DNA from: Porpolomopsis calyptriformis
Taxonomy: Eukaryota > Basidiomycota > Agaricomycetes > Agaricales > Hygrophoraceae
Direction: 5' to 3'
Assembly: GCA_951640195.1 (NCBI GenBank)
Contig: OX621170.1
Location: 1,612,001 to 1,676,000 of the forward strand
DNA length: 64,000 bases
Shown: positions 24,217 through 36,476 of the stretch, one piece after another
How the letters are laid out: every line of letters begins with the position of its first letter
Position numbering within the stretch: position 1 is the first letter of the stretch
The notes under the pieces: generated by a model
Seen by the model: the letters and a program-made list of their open reading frames with translations, nothing else
Database searches by the model: none
What the model was told of the DNA's origin: nothing
Position numbers and translations under genes: made by a program

Positions 24217-27200
24217 TCAATAGTCAGGTCCAGGTTTCTCCAGATAAGCGGAGTGGAACTCCGAGATGAGTTCTGAAGCATGTCCTAGCTCAGTAGCAAG
24301 GATCCATGAGGTTTCTTCGTCAGTACCTTCGTAGCCTTCCCAACAAACCAAATACAATAATTTGCATAAGCGACGCCTATTATCAATTTTTGAGTCTAGG
24401 ATTTCGGAGATCTCGAACTCCGGTTCTCCGTCTATGATTACCGGAGGAGGCGGAGGTTGTACTCGGTTCGGAATCGTATTCAGTGAGGCTGGTTCCAACT
24501 GTGATACATGAAAGACAGGATGGATAGCTTTCATGGAACTAGGCAAACGGAGAGTATAGGAATGGGTTCCAACTTGGGCAATGACCTCGAAAGGACCTAA
24601 GTTCTTCTCCGAGAGTTTCTTGGAGGGTCTAGTAGTTCGGAAAAACTTGGCCTTTACGAAGGCTTGAGTTCCTATTTCGAAATCAGGGGCTGGAATGCGT
24701 TTTAAGTCAGCATAGTGCTGATAACGCTTTTGAGCTTCGGAGATGGTATTTCGGAGTTCGGAGTGGAGTTCGTCCAAATCAACAGCTAGTTCTCTGGCTC
24801 GAACGGAAGTAAGGTCACGCTCAGGGTGTACTGAAATATTTGGATGATAACCCTTGTTAGCAAAAAAAGGGGATATCCCAGTAGTAGCGTTTGGAGCATT
24901 GTTATACGCGAATTCCGCAATAGCCAGGAGATGGGACCAGTTGTCCTGTTGATAGTTACAATACATCTGTAGGTATTGCTCCAAGGTTTGATTGACTCGT
25001 TCAGTTTGTCCGTCACCTTCCAGATGATACCTGGAGGTAAAATGGAGATGCATGTCAAGGACTTTACCCAATGACCAGAAAAAGTGGGAGACGAACTCCG
25101 AGCCTCGGTCACAGGTGACATGTGAGGGAACTCCATGTTTGGAGAATACATGGACAAGGAAAAGTTGAGCGAGTTGAGGAGCAGTGATGGTGTCAAAGGT
25201 TGGTATGAAAATAGCTTGTTTGGAGAATCGATCAACAACGACAAGAATAGCGGAGAATTCATCGGAGTTAGGGAGTTGCTCGATGAAATCCATGGAGATG
25301 GAATTCCAAGGTTTCTCCGGAATTGGGAGTTGCTTGAGCAAACCATAAGGTCGATGGCGAGGGACTTTGGACCTAGCGCACATAGTACAGGAGTTACAGT
25401 AGTCCTTTACAAAGGTCCAGAGTTCTGGCCATGTGTATTCTCATTGGATCAATTCAAGCGTTTTGTTTTGACCGAAATGACCAGCAATTGGATGATCATG
25501 TTTCATACGCAAAATTTGAAGTCGTAAGTCATCTACGTCGGGCACATAGATACAATCATCGTGACGAAGGAAACCAGAAGTGTCAATAGTCCATCGGAGA
25601 TCGGAGTTGGCATTGGAGTTGGACTCCGCAACCTTTAGGTGCTCCATAGCCACTGGATCATCACAAAGTGAATTCCGAATTTTCAAGTGGAGGGAGTCTA
25701 CATCCATAATGAATGCAGCCTTTAACACTGGATCCAATAAGGATAAAGCTCGTAGGGACGAAGCCAGTTGCTCCGAGGTAAAAACTGGTTGGAGGTTCTG
25801 AGGGTTGATACTGGCGTAGTCGCTATCTCCCTCTTTAGGGTTTATGTCATACCGATGTGTTAAGAAGTCCGGTTTTGCTCCGAGTTTTCCAGGGCGAAAA
25901 CAAATGACCAGATTAAAGCCCAACAAAAATTCAGACCAACGAGCCTGACACCGTGACAGGAGTTTGGTTGTAGAAAAGTATACCAAATTTTTGTGATCAG
26001 TGACAACATCGACCAGGTCAGAAGAGCCTTCAAGGTAATGTCGCCAGTTGCAAAAACTATCATGAATGGCTAATAGCTCCTTGTCATGGATATCATAATT
26101 CAATTCCGGCAGAGTTAAAGTCCGAGAGTAGAATGCAATGGGATGTAATGATTCATCATCAGCATAAGTTGATAAGATGCCTGCTATGGCGTAATCGGAG
26201 GCATCTGTCTCTACTACCAGACGTGATCCCGGAGTGAAATTGACAAGAACAGGAGCGGAAGTGAAGGCCTGCTTCAGAGATTCAAATGTGAACTTGCATT
26301 GAGTATCGAAATTCCACGGAACGTTTTTCCGGGTCAGTCGCGTAAGCGGAGATACCAATCCTGAGTAGTTATTGATAAAACGCCTATAGAAATTTCCGAA
26401 ACCTAAGAACGACTGGACATCCTTGACTTTTCGTGGTTCCGGCCAATCCAGGATAATTTGAACCTTGGCAGGGTCCATGGTAATTCCACCAGGGGAAAGA
26501 ATAAATCCAATGTATTCAATTGTATCTTGATGAAAGAAACATTTCTCCAGTTTTCCGAAAAGACTGTTAAGTCAGAGTCTTCGGAGTACCTCGCGGACAT
26601 GTCTCCAGTGATCTGTAACGTTATCCGAGTAGATAAGGATATCGTCAAGATATACTACAATGGAGATATCGGAGAGGTTGGAGAAAATCTCGTTCATGAA
26701 ACGTTGAAATGTTGATGGGGCATTGCATAGACCTAAGGGCATAACCAAGAATTCGAAAGCACTATACCTGGTATGGAAAGTGGTTTTCCATTCATCTCCT
26801 TCCGCGATTCGTACATTGAAGTATCCAATTCGCAAATCGATTTTGGTGTAGATACGACCTTTACTGGCACGATCCAGGAGATCGGAGATGAGCGGAAGTG
26901 GGTAACAATCTTTCTTGGTGATTTTATTGATGCCTCGATAGTCCACGCATAAACGTAAGGAACCATCTTTCTTGCGGATGAAAATGATCGGAGCACCGCC
27001 CAGAGATCCGGAGGAATGTATCCAACCTTTTCTAAGGTGCTCATCCAAGAATATACGAAGGGCTTCTTGTTCCGCAACAGAAAGAGAATAGATGCATCCC
27101 AGTGGAGGTGTTGTACCTTCCTCTAGCTCAATATGGTGATCGCTGTAATGATGAGGAGGAAGACGTTTAGATTTTCCTTCACTGAAAACATCAGCATAGT

Positions 27201-27897
27201 CATGATATTCCGGAGGAACTTTCGCATAAAACGTAGGGTCCGGAGGAACATCGGAGATGTCAACAGAACATGCTTTCGAAATATCAGCAGCTTGAAGAAC
27301 AAAGGACTGAGATCCTTCTTGCTTGCTAGCATGTACAAATGCGGCTGCCGAAATAATGGACACAGGAGGAAGTGAAGTCAGAGTTGGAGTCGGAGCTGGA
27401 GGGTCAAGCAGAGTTGCCTCGGAGGGCATAGGTGTCGACAACGAAGACGAATACATCGGTTTTGGTGTCCCGAATGAAATACTGCTTGTAACCCAGTCAA
27501 TCAACGGATTGTAGTGGGTAAGCCAGTTGAATCCAAGAACAGCAGAACAAGATGCATCCAACGGAGTGACCAAAAACTCAATATCTAGAGTTTCTCCAGA
27601 TGGAAATCGGACAGGGAGGATAACTCCTGTATCAATGGTTCTCCCTTGAGATCCATCAAATAATCAGAGTTGCTTTGGAGGAAGTGGAGATGTTTTGAGC
27701 TTGTTTCGATGGACAAAGTCAAAGTCCAAGAAACAATGCGTGGATCCTGAATCGATAAGAGTTGGAATAGATAACGAATCGATAAATAAAGTGATCAAAA
27801 AGGAATCAGAGCAAGGAACGGAAGCGTTGAGCTTTACAATAGAAGACGCAGGAATGGTTTCAACGCAGTCCACATTCCGCATCTCATGCGGACTGCC
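24217..27897 (-). pseudogene. Element A2 pol: protease, RT, RNase H, integrase, chromodomain
   Basis: Reads right to left from the -1 frame overlap with gag. The protease has LIDSGSTHCFLDFDFVHR (near 27770); then FYAKVPPEYHDYADVFSEG, RT with LCVDYRGINKITKKDCYPLP, and the YLDDILIYS box near 26655. RNase H has VVETDASDYAIAG. The integrase has the HHCC finger (HPIAGHFGQ...CNSCTMC), MDFIEQLPNS, TCDRGSEF and QTERVNQTLEQYL. The chromodomain is EFEISEILDSKIDN...WEGYEGTDEETSW, ending at 24217. In-frame stops are few: TGA near 27660 (shared with A1), TGA near 26572 (CGA in A1) and TGA near 25440. This is the best pol in the window. Confidence 0.93.
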
Positions 27898-27899
27898 TC

Positions 27900-29126
27900 C
27901 TATTTTTCCGGAGCGGCCGGAGGGGTGCTCGGAATAGGAGTAGGGGATTCCTGAGTGGGTGGATCAGCAACAACAGTGGCACGTCCAGAAGCCTTCTTTG
28001 AAGCAGAGGAACCAGACTTTGGACATTCCTTCGCCATATGACCTGGGGATCCACAAAACATACACAAGTTATTATCCAAACGACATTTTCATTTGGCCAG
28101 AGTAAGCTTCCCGTCTTTTCCGAGCTTATCGGAGAGGTTAGGACGCTTCGGAGTTGAGGTAGTCAGAGTGGATTTCATAGGAGTTTTCTTGAAAGTAGAA
28201 GGTGTTGTTGGAGTTGAAGGTGGTTTAAGAGCATTCGTCGGGGGTGCAGGAGCACGACCGGAGTCCCGCTTAAGCTCTCCTTTACGTTCCCAATACCTAG
28301 CATCAATCGTTTGAGCTAACTCCTTCATAGCTACCAACGTGGCTGGTTTTCTGACTTGAGACATTTGATCCTTGATTCGATCTGGAAGACCACGGTAAAA
28401 GATATGCCGCAGTGCTCCAATGTCCCATTGGACTTGAACCGCTAGCCTATTGAAATGCACAATATATTTGGCAATTCGTTGATTGTCGAACATCTTCAAG
28501 GATTCTAATTCCACTTCGGCAGTTCCAATTGGATCCAAAGGTCCGAATTGGTCCTGTAACTCGGAGCAGAACTCCGAGAAGTCCGAAAGGAACAACGGAG
28601 GGTTAGGAATAGTCTCCAAAAGGTAGGGTTCGAATAAAGATAACGCCATTCCCTTCAGAAATGACATAGCGTAATTGACCTTAGCTTCATCAGAAGTAAA
28701 CGCAGAAGGCCTATCCTTGAAATTCAATTGAAGTTGAACCAGGAAAGGTCGGAGTTTCATCGGATCAGAGCCATTGAAAGGATCAGGCTCTCAGACTTTG
28801 GATTTTGCGGGTTTAGCTCCAGAAGAAGCTTGAGCGATGGTGGCGATATTTTGAAAAGCCATGATCAGTCTCTCTTCAGCTGTCTCCTATTCCGGAGCTT
28901 CCTGAGCTGGCTGGACTTGCGGTGTCTCTTCAACCGAAGTTGATGCTTGACCTTGAGTAGTCTGCGGAGTTATGGGTCGTAACAGATTTTCTCGATCATG
29001 AAAAGCAGTAGGAAGCCTTTCAGATATACGCGTAGTCGGAGACACAGGACTTGTTTCAGAGTTGGTCAGAGATAATCGACCTCTAGTTGAAAATCCCATA
29101 AAACATTCAAGAGTACGTTGTGTCAT
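27900..29126 (-). pseudogene. Element A2 gag
   Basis: 409 codons, the same length as A1 gag, from ATG 29126. Stops are TAG at about 28887 (CAG in A1), TGA near 28796 (shared with A1) and TGA near 28090 (CGA in A1). The capsid and the CCHC knuckle (CMFCGSPGHMAKEC) are as in A1. Confidence 0.92.
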
Positions 29127-29161
29127 CGTGAATAAAAACCCGAGCTAGAGACAGAATATAC

Positions 29162-29418
29162 TGTTAGGTCCGAAGTTTCGGAGTTGAATTCGGAGATTGG
29201 AGATGAATAAACAATGGGACTTAGTCGATATTCTGTCTACAGATACAGGGGAAAAAACGCAGTACTTATATACCTGCTAGATAATTATATCTGAGACATA
29301 GTGACGACAGAGGACGTCATAAGTAGGAAACATGTGAAAAGTACGGAGTGTTCGGAGTTGTCAGAGTAATCAGAGTTCATCGGAATTCATCAGAGTTCGT
29401 CAGAACTGGGATTTAACA
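29162..29418 (-). repeat. 5' LTR of element A2
   Basis: 257 bp. On the minus strand it is followed by GTATATTCTGTCTCTAGCTC and then the gag start, the same leader as in A1. Confidence 0.95.
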
Positions 29419-31638
29419 GGGAGAGAGAGCACCGCTCTTGACAAAACACAAGTAACTTGTCAGAGTTACCCCCGAAAACATGGGTGTGTAACAGCACCAT
29501 CAACATCGCGATACACTCCAGTCACCAGAGGTGTAAAGTCTGCAAAGACTATGTAATGCATGTCATTGAAGACAGAGTATACCAAGATGCCTCGTTGAAA
29601 GAGGCATTTGATGACTGCTGCAAGGCACACCAAGAGGAACTCGTAACAGAGATCCGAAACCTAACTGTCTCACTTGAGAAGGCTCAAGACAATGGTGATT
29701 ACTATTGTGCTCGTTATGAACACACTCAAGATGAGCTTTATCAAGCCAATCAACTTATAGCCAAGCTGAACAAGTCTAACAACACTAGCGAAGCTGAATC
29801 GCTAGGAAAGCGCAAGCGCTCCCATACTGAGGGATCGCATTCGCGATTGTCAGAATACACAAGGGTGGCCAGCCCTGTGACCAAGAACCCCTCTGCCCAA
29901 GACAAGGGCAAGGAAAAAGAAACAGACGAAGAGCCGATATGGAACATTTCGATCCGTACTTGGACGACGAGTTAGCGGGCTGTGGCCCAATGTTCGAAGA
30001 CCTCGACAAGGAGGATAACGCGTACATCAAGAGACGCTTCCCTCAAATCATTCGAGAGAATGAGGAACTGAAGGCTCGCCTTCAACCCACCTCGTATGTC
30101 GAGTTCCCAAACCTCCCAGATCCGGGAGTGAATAATCAATCTGGCCCTAGTGGCGAGATGATCAAACAGTGCAAGAAGCACTTGACCATTACTGCTTGGC
30201 CCAGCATCCCTGCTGGGGCGCACTACTCACCCGTTGACCAGACCATCCAGGTTGGCGCAAGCGCTGAAGCAGCGCAACGAAACGAAGCGATGGGACTACC
30301 CCCTCTGTGTGGAACTCGATCTGCAGATGACCGCGGATACCCAGTCAACACACACCAATGGCACGCTCTGTTCATTCAAGCCCAAGAATCGGGCAATAAC
30401 GAGGCTCTTGAACTCGCACGATCATTCGTCACGACAGCGCAGGTGACTCCTTGAGAGAGCAGAACGGACGCTCAACACGTCTTGTTAATCCATTGGAGAG
30501 TTCCCGCCTGGGCTTCAGGTGATTCCACCAATGCACCTGTACAGGTGCCAACTTCTTCTGTGCCTGGATGGATTAACCTGTCTCAGCCAACCGCCACAAG
30601 TTCCCCAGAAGAGTGGGCTCGTTGGTTCTACATAAACTGCCATGCCGTGCACCCTGGAGTGCACTTAGAATGAGATGGCAGCATTTCGCTGCGAAGCCTC
30701 CGCAGGATGCTTTTGGTTAGTCAACACAAACCAAAGTCACCTAAGACCCATGCTCCCGCCGGATCATCGACAGACGCCGACCAGATACAGTCGCAATACA
30801 TCAGAGCGGCAGCCCTCCTGTTTGGAATGCCCGGCCGCTATCGCTCACTTGTGACGGGATCAAACCTGTCCATCGCAGAACCCACCAGAGAACCAGCCTG
30901 GTACTCTGGATCATCCAATGTCATGGAACAATCCCTCGTTCCGTTCTTCGCCGGACAAGGCATTACATTTGAACAGGCAGACGACACCTTTGTCTATGCC
31001 TTCCAATGGCTCGAGGACACCCTCCAGGGTAATGTCTTGGACTTATCCTCCCTCGAGACGTACAGAGAGTCTGTATGTACTACACTGGCAAGGAATGGCG
31101 TTCCTTCGTCACTTCGTGACGGAAATGACACATGGTTCCCAGACGGACGTCCTCGCCGACGTCCTCAGTCTCGTATCTCATTTAATGACAAGTCTGTCAC
31201 CCCATCTGCGGGCCTGATCACCCAAGATGCGTTTGATGCGTCTAACTCATTCACTCGGCGTGGACAAATCACGTACACACTCACCGAGCGTGGACCACCC
31301 TATGGCTGGGACTCGTCCCACACGTCGCAACGCCGTTCACAGTGTGATTCACAAGACAGTGCTGCGCCACCAGGCAGTGATAGCAAGCAAGTCTCACTTG
31401 GCTTGCCGATCCCTGAACCTGAGCTAGCTTCGCTTCAGGAACGTATTGATAGTACGTCAGAGATACCTGACATCCCGATGGACTATGGATGAATGTAGTT
31501 GTCGCCACTGTTGTATTACTACGGCATTTATTTTCTATTTCTCTTAGTTCTTTCTATGTAGTATATAGACTGTTTTATGTGTATTCTGCCTGGCTATCAG
31601 GCTTAACTTACCCCGGCAGTTAAGCCGAAGGGGGAGGA

Positions 31639-31833
31639 TGTAACAGATATGTTACATACAGCCACTGTGCTGTGTTTGTACGTATTTGTACCGGATACCT
31701 TAAGTACTGGTTACGCTTAGGTAAACAATAAGTTTACATCCCACTCCCGCTTATACCAGATTGCCCCAATACATTGGTTCTGTGCATATCCTGGTATTGA
31801 GTAAAGTGTGATAACTTATCCCCAATCCTTACA
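31639..31833 (+). repeat. 3' LTR of element B
   Basis: 195 bp. Its right edge meets the ATTCG duplication, after which A1 pol resumes. Confidence 0.95.
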
Positions 31834-34106
31834 ATTCGTCTTCGTTGTCGACACCTATGCCCTCCGAGGCAACTTCACTTGACCCTCCAGCTCCAACTCC
31901 AACTCCGACTTTACTTCCTCCAGTGTCCATTATTTCGGCAGCCACATTTGTACATGCTAGCAAGCAAGAAGGATCTCAGTCATTTGTTCTTCAAGCTGCT
32001 GATATTTCAAAAGCGCGTTCTGTCAACATCTCCAATGTTCCTCCGGACCCTACGTTTTACACGAAAGTTCCTCTGGAATATCATGACTATGCTGATGTTT
32101 TCAGTGAAGGGAAATCTAAATGTCTTCCTCCTCATCGTTATAGCGATCACCATATTGATCTAGAGGAAGGTACAACACCTCCACTGGGATGCATCTATTC
32201 TCTTTCTGTTGCGGAACAAGAAGCCCTTCATATATTCTTGGATAAGCACCTTAGAAAAGGTTGGATACGTTCCTCCGGATCTCCAGGTGGTGCTCCGATT
32301 GTTTTCATCCGCAAGAAAGATGGCTCCTTACGTTTATGCATGGACTATCGAGGCATTAATAAAATCACTAAGAAAGATCGTTACCCACTTCCGCTCATCT
32401 CCGATCTCCTGGACCGTGCCAGCAAAGGTCGTATCTACACCAAAATCGATTTGCGAATTGGATACTTCAATGTACGAATTGCGGAAGGGGATGAATGGAA
32501 AACCACTTTCCATACCAGGTATGGTGCTTTCGAATTCTTGGTTATGCCCTTAGGTCTATGCAATGCCCCATCAACATTTCAATGTTTCATGAACGAGATT
32601 TTCTCCGACCTCTCTGATATCTCCGTTGTAGTATATCTTGATGATATCCTTATCTACTCAGATAACATTGTGGATCACCGGAGACATGTCCGCAAGGTAC
32701 TCCGAAGACTCCGACTTAACAGTCTTTTCGGAAAACTGGAGAAATGTTTCTTCCATCAAGATACGATTGAATACCTTGGATTTATCCTTTCCCCTGGTGG
32801 AATTACCATGGACCCTGCCAAAGTTCAAATTATCCTAGATTGGCCGGAACCACGGAAAATCAAGGATGTCCAGTCATTCTTAGGTTTTGGAAATTTCTAT
32901 AGGCGTTTTATCAACAACTACTCAGGATTGGTATCTCCGCTTATGCAATTGACCCGGAAAAATGTTCCATGGAATTTCGATACTCAATGCAAATTCGCGT
33001 TTGAATCTCTGAAGCAGGCCTTCACTTCCACTCCTGTTCTTGTCAATTTCACTCTGGGATTGCATCTAGTAGTAGAAACAGATGCCTCTGATTACACTAT
33101 AGTGGGCATCTTATCAACTTACGCTGAGGATGAATCATTACATCCCATCGCGTTCTACTCTCGGATGTTAACTCCACTGGAGTTGAACTATGATATTCAT
33201 GACAAGGAGCTATTAGCCATTCACAATAGTTTTCGCAACTGGCGTCATTACCTTGAAGGCTCTTCTAACCCAGTCAACGTTGTCACTGATCACAAGAATT
33301 TGGTATACTTTTCTACGACCAAACTCCTGTCACAGCGTCAGGCTCATTGGTCTGAATTTTTGTTGGGCTTTAATCTCATCATTCGTTTTCGCCCTGGAAA
33401 ACTTGGAGCAAAACCGGACTTCTTAACTCGTCGATATGACATAAATCCTAAAGAGGGAGATAGCGACTATGCCAGTATCAATCCTCAGAATCTCCAACCG
33501 GTTTTTACCTCGGAGCAACTGGCTTCGCCCCTATGAGCTTTATCCTTATTGGATCCAGTGTTAAAGGCTGCATTCATTATGGATGTAGACTCCCTCTACT
33601 CAAAAATTCAGAATTCGCTTTGTGATGATCCAGTGGCTATGGAGCACCTAAAGGTTGCGGATGCCAACTCCAATGCCAACTCCGATCTCCAATGGACTAT
33701 CGACACCTCTGGTTTCCTTTGTCATGATGGTTGTATCTATGTGCCTGACGTAGATGACTTACGACTTCAAATTTTGTGTATGAAGCATGATCATCCAATT
33801 GCTGGTCATTTTGGTCAAAACAAAACACTTGAATTGATCCAACAAGAATACACATGGCCGGAACTCTGGACCTTTGTAAAGGATTACTGTAACTCCTGTA
33901 CTATGTGCACTAGGTCTAAAGTCCCTTGCCATCGGCCTTATGGTTTGCTCAAGCAACTCCCGATTCCAGAGAAGCCTTGGAATTCCATCTCCATGGATTT
34001 CATTGAGCAACTCCCTAACTCCAATGAATTCTCCACTATTCATGTTGTTGTTGATCGATTCTCCAAACAAGCTATTTTCATACCAACCTTCGACACCATC
34101 ACTGCT

Positions 34107-34245
34107 TGTTACAATTGCACCCTAATCATGGATCAGGTATATATACCGAGAACCACATACAATACCAGCTTGGTATTGTGACGCTTTTGGCTGAATGGTC
34201 TTAGGTCATAAGTCAGGTGACGTAGTTCTCGGCGCTGCCTTAACA
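34107..34245. mobile_element. 139-bp LTR-like or foldback insertion in A1 integrase
   Basis: Ends TGTTACAA...CTTAACA, flanked by CTGCT at 34102-34106 and 34246-34250. The integrase reads correctly across it in A2, which lacks it. It contains GGTATATATACC, a near-perfect palindrome CAATACCAGCTTGGTATTG (34170-34188), and an inverted pair CCGAGAAC/GTTCTCGG. It is too short to code and is either a very small solo LTR or a non-autonomous foldback element. Confidence 0.8.
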
Positions 34246-35259
34246 CTGCTCCTCAGCTCACTCAACTTTTCCTTATCCATGTATTCTCCAAACATGGAGT
34301 TCCCTCACATGTCACCTGTGACCGAGGTTCGGAATTCATCTCCCACTTTTTCTGGTCATTGGGTAAAGTCCTTGACATGCGTCTCCATTTTACCTCCAGG
34401 TACTATCCGGAAGGTGACAGACAAACTGAACGAGTTAATCAAACCTTGGAGCAATACCTACGGATGTATTGTAACTATCAACAGGACAACTGGTCCCATC
34501 TCCTGGCTATTGCGGAATTCGCGTATAACAATGCTCCGACGCTACTACTGGGATATCCCCTTTTTTCGCCAACAAGGGTTATCATCCAAATATTTCAGTA
34601 CACCCTGAGCGTGATCTTACTTCTGTTCGAGCCAGAGAATTAGCTGTTGATTTAGACGAACTCCACTCCAAACTCCGAAATACCATCTCTGAAGCTCAAA
34701 AGCATTATCAGCACTACGCTGACTTAAAGCGCATTCCAGCCCCTGATTTCGAGATAGGAACTCAAGCCTTCGTAAAGGCCAAGTTTTTCTGAACTACCAG
34801 ACCCTCCAAGAAACTCTCGGAGAAGAACTTAGGTCCTTTCGAGGTCATTGCCCAAGTTGGAACCCATTCCTATACTCTCCATTTGCCTAGTTCCATGAAA
34901 GCTATCCATCCTGTCTTTCATGTATCACAGTTGGAACCAGCCTCACCAAATACGATTCCGAACCAAGTACAACCTCTGCCTTCTCCGGTAATCATAGACG
35001 GAGAACTGGAGTTCGAGATCTCCGAAATCCTAGACTCAAAAATTGATAATAGGTGTCGCTTATGCAAATTATTGTATTTGGTTCATTGGGAAGGCTATGA
35101 AGGTACTGACAAAGAAACTTCATGGATCCTCGCTACTGAGCTAGGACATGCTTCGGAACTTGTCTCGGAGTTCCACTCTGCTTATCTGGAAAAACCCGGA
35201 TGTGACTATTGATTTCTTTCGCTCTTATTTATCCTTTTCTTCAATTCAAAAAACATTAT

Positions 35260-36051
35260 CTATTCTATTGAAGGGACTATTTCTACATCCCTTATAGGCA
35301 TTTCCTCCTCTGACATCTCTGACTCCTCTGACATCTCCGAACTTTCTCTGCTCTCTCCACTGTCCTTATAATCCCCATCCAGCAGCTCCTCAGTCCTCTC
35401 CATGGACTCCCTCATTCTCTTCATCTCCATTCTCATCTTCCTCATCTCCCCCTGAACTCCCTGTAACTCCTCCCTCAAATTCGCTATCTCCAACAACTCC
35501 ACATTCCCTCGTCACCTCTTTCCTCTGTGTTCCAGTTCCTCCATGGTACTCCGGACACGTTTCCTTTTTGCTGGTTCTTCCCTAACCCAGCATTTGGCCT
35601 TTACCTGTTGGCAGGTGGTACAACTCTGGGCCTTCCCCTGTCCAGTCGGCCACATGCATTCTTCTATGCTCCCTTTCCTGATGCAAGGCTCGCATGGAGC
35701 CCTCCTAATGAATTCCAGTCAACTCTGGAATAAAGTGGATAAAAAAGAAAGTACTTATGGCCTTCTGATCAAGGCCTCTTGCTGCCCTGATCTTTCCTCT
35801 GCCGTCATCTCCGCCATCTCCACTTGCTCCACTGTTCGAGCTGCCTCCTTCGCCCTCCTTGCTGCCTCCCTTTTTGCAGCTTTGGCCACCTTTCTAGCCA
35901 CCCGTCGCTCCTCTGCCAACTGGCGCTCTTCCTCCATCCTCCAGGCCTCCTCTGCTTCTTTCTCCGCTTCCTCGCGTTCTCATTGTTCTTCGTTTTCAAG
36001 CAAGACTTGCAGTTGTGCAAGTTGGGCTTGGATCTCTTCGCGAGTGGGCAT
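35260..36051 (-). pseudogene. Element A1 antisense accessory gene, broken copy
   Basis: Lies between the chromodomain and the 3' LTR, on the strand opposite pol. It matches the intact copy in A2 (23477-24169): start MPTREEIQAQLAQLQVLLEN, a long Glu/Arg/Ala helix, and a C-terminal coil with LREELQGVQGEMRKMRMEMK. Here an in-frame stop follows ENEEQ, the Glu/Arg/Ala helix is about 30 residues longer than in A2, and the intron donor GTAAGT has become ATAAGT near 35755. So this copy cannot give the spliced product. Confidence 0.8.
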
Positions 36052-36220
36052 TTTTAATGAAGAAGAATGGTCCGCCGGACCTCATTATATATGTTCCGAT
36101 TTCAAACTCCGACGATTCTCCGAAATCTGCCACATTCTGAAACTCCAATTTCTTGGTCATTACTAAATATGGTCAAGTCCAATATGCAGTCTCGAGGGCT
36201 CGCCCTTAAGAGGGAGATAC

Positions 36221-36476
36221 TGTTACATCCCAGTTCCGATGAACTCCGATGAATTCCAATGAACTCCGATTACTCCAACAACTCTGAACACTCTGTACTT
36301 TTCACATGTCTCTTACTTATGATGTCCTCTGTCGTCACTATGTCTCAGATATAATTATCTAGCAGGTATATAAGTACTGCATTTTTTCCCTGTATCTGTA
36401 GACAGAATATCGACTAAGTCCCATTGTTTATCCAACTCCGATCTCCGAAATCAACTCTGAAACTTCAGACCTAACA
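36221..36476 (+). repeat. 3' LTR of element A1
   Basis: 256 bp, preceded by the polypurine tract AAGAGGGAGATAC (36208-36220) and followed by CATGC. Confidence 0.94.

Larger units (their letters stand above)
23051..29418 (-). mobile_element. Ty3/gypsy retrotransposon A2 (chromodomain type), nesting level 6
   Basis: 257-bp LTRs at 23051-23307 and 29162-29418 are flanked by GGGAG at 23046-23050 and 29419-29423. Pol genes run right to left. It has no internal insertions and at 6,368 bp is the most complete family A copy. Gag, pol and the antisense accessory gene occupy nearly all of it. Confidence 0.96.
22853..31492 (+). pseudogene. Element B post-pol accessory ORF region, interrupted by A2, unrecognised family
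   Basis: An ORF starts at ATG 22853 and runs to 23050. Across A2 and one copy of GGGAG it continues in the same frame at 29424, with one TGA near 29442, to 29975. A one-base shift then leads into 29939-30454 and further frames to 31492, giving about 650 residues in all. Visible parts are a Ser/Pro-rich N-terminus, CKVCKDYVMHVIEDRVYQ, a predicted coiled coil (TEIRNLTVSLEKAQ, YEHTQDELYQANQLIAKLN), a basic patch GKRKRSHTEG, an acidic stretch and a C-terminal part with FFAGQGITFEQADDTFVYAF. I see no signal peptide or membrane span, so it is not env-like. The function is unknown. Confidence 0.7.
15518..31833 (+). mobile_element. Ty3/gypsy retrotransposon B, nesting level 5
   Basis: 195-bp LTRs at 15518-15712 and 31639-31833 differ at five positions, all C/T. 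They are flanked by ATTCG at 15513-15517 and 31834-31838. The polypurine tract GAAGGGGGAGGA abuts the 3' LTR. B holds a solo LTR (20999-21387) and element A2 (23051-29418). Without them it is about 9.6 kb, long for a chromovirus because of about 2.5 kb of extra coding sequence after pol. Confidence 0.95.
15066..35212 (+). pseudogene. Element A1 pol: protease, RT, RNase H, integrase, chromodomain, interrupted by B
   Basis: The protease motif LIDSGSTHCFLD lies near 15215. The sequence breaks at 15517 where B entered and resumes at 31839. RT (32100-32850) has LCMDYRGINKITKKDRYPLP and YLDDILIYS near 32635. RNase H follows with VVETDASDYTIVGILS and YDIHDKELLAI. The integrase has the HHCC finger (HPIAGHFGQ...CNSCTMC), a catalytic segment MDFIEQLP near 33995, and CDRGSEF after the 34107-34245 insertion. 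The chromodomain (EFEISEILDSKIDN...WEGYEGTDKETSW) ends at 35212. Stops include the TGA ending the ORF at 33536 and one near 34790, both CGA in A2. A frameshift lies near 34550. Confidence 0.92.
13548..36476 (+). mobile_element. Ty3/gypsy retrotransposon A1 (chromodomain type), nesting level 4
   Basis: 256-bp LTRs at 13548-13803 and 36221-36476 are flanked by CATGC at 13543-13547 and 36477-36481. Internal order: gag, protease, RT, RNase H, integrase, chromodomain on plus, then an extra gene on minus before the 3' LTR. B is inserted in the protease/RT linker. The copy A2 (23051-29418) is the same family, so each can be read against the other. Confidence 0.95.

Noticed and set aside
22853..31492. 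Envelope gene for the B post-pol ORF
   Set aside because: No signal peptide, no transmembrane segment, no furin-like site.
33759..34070. Minus-strand ORF in A1 integrase
   Set aside because: Shadow of the integrase coding frame; the same shadow appears opposite A2.
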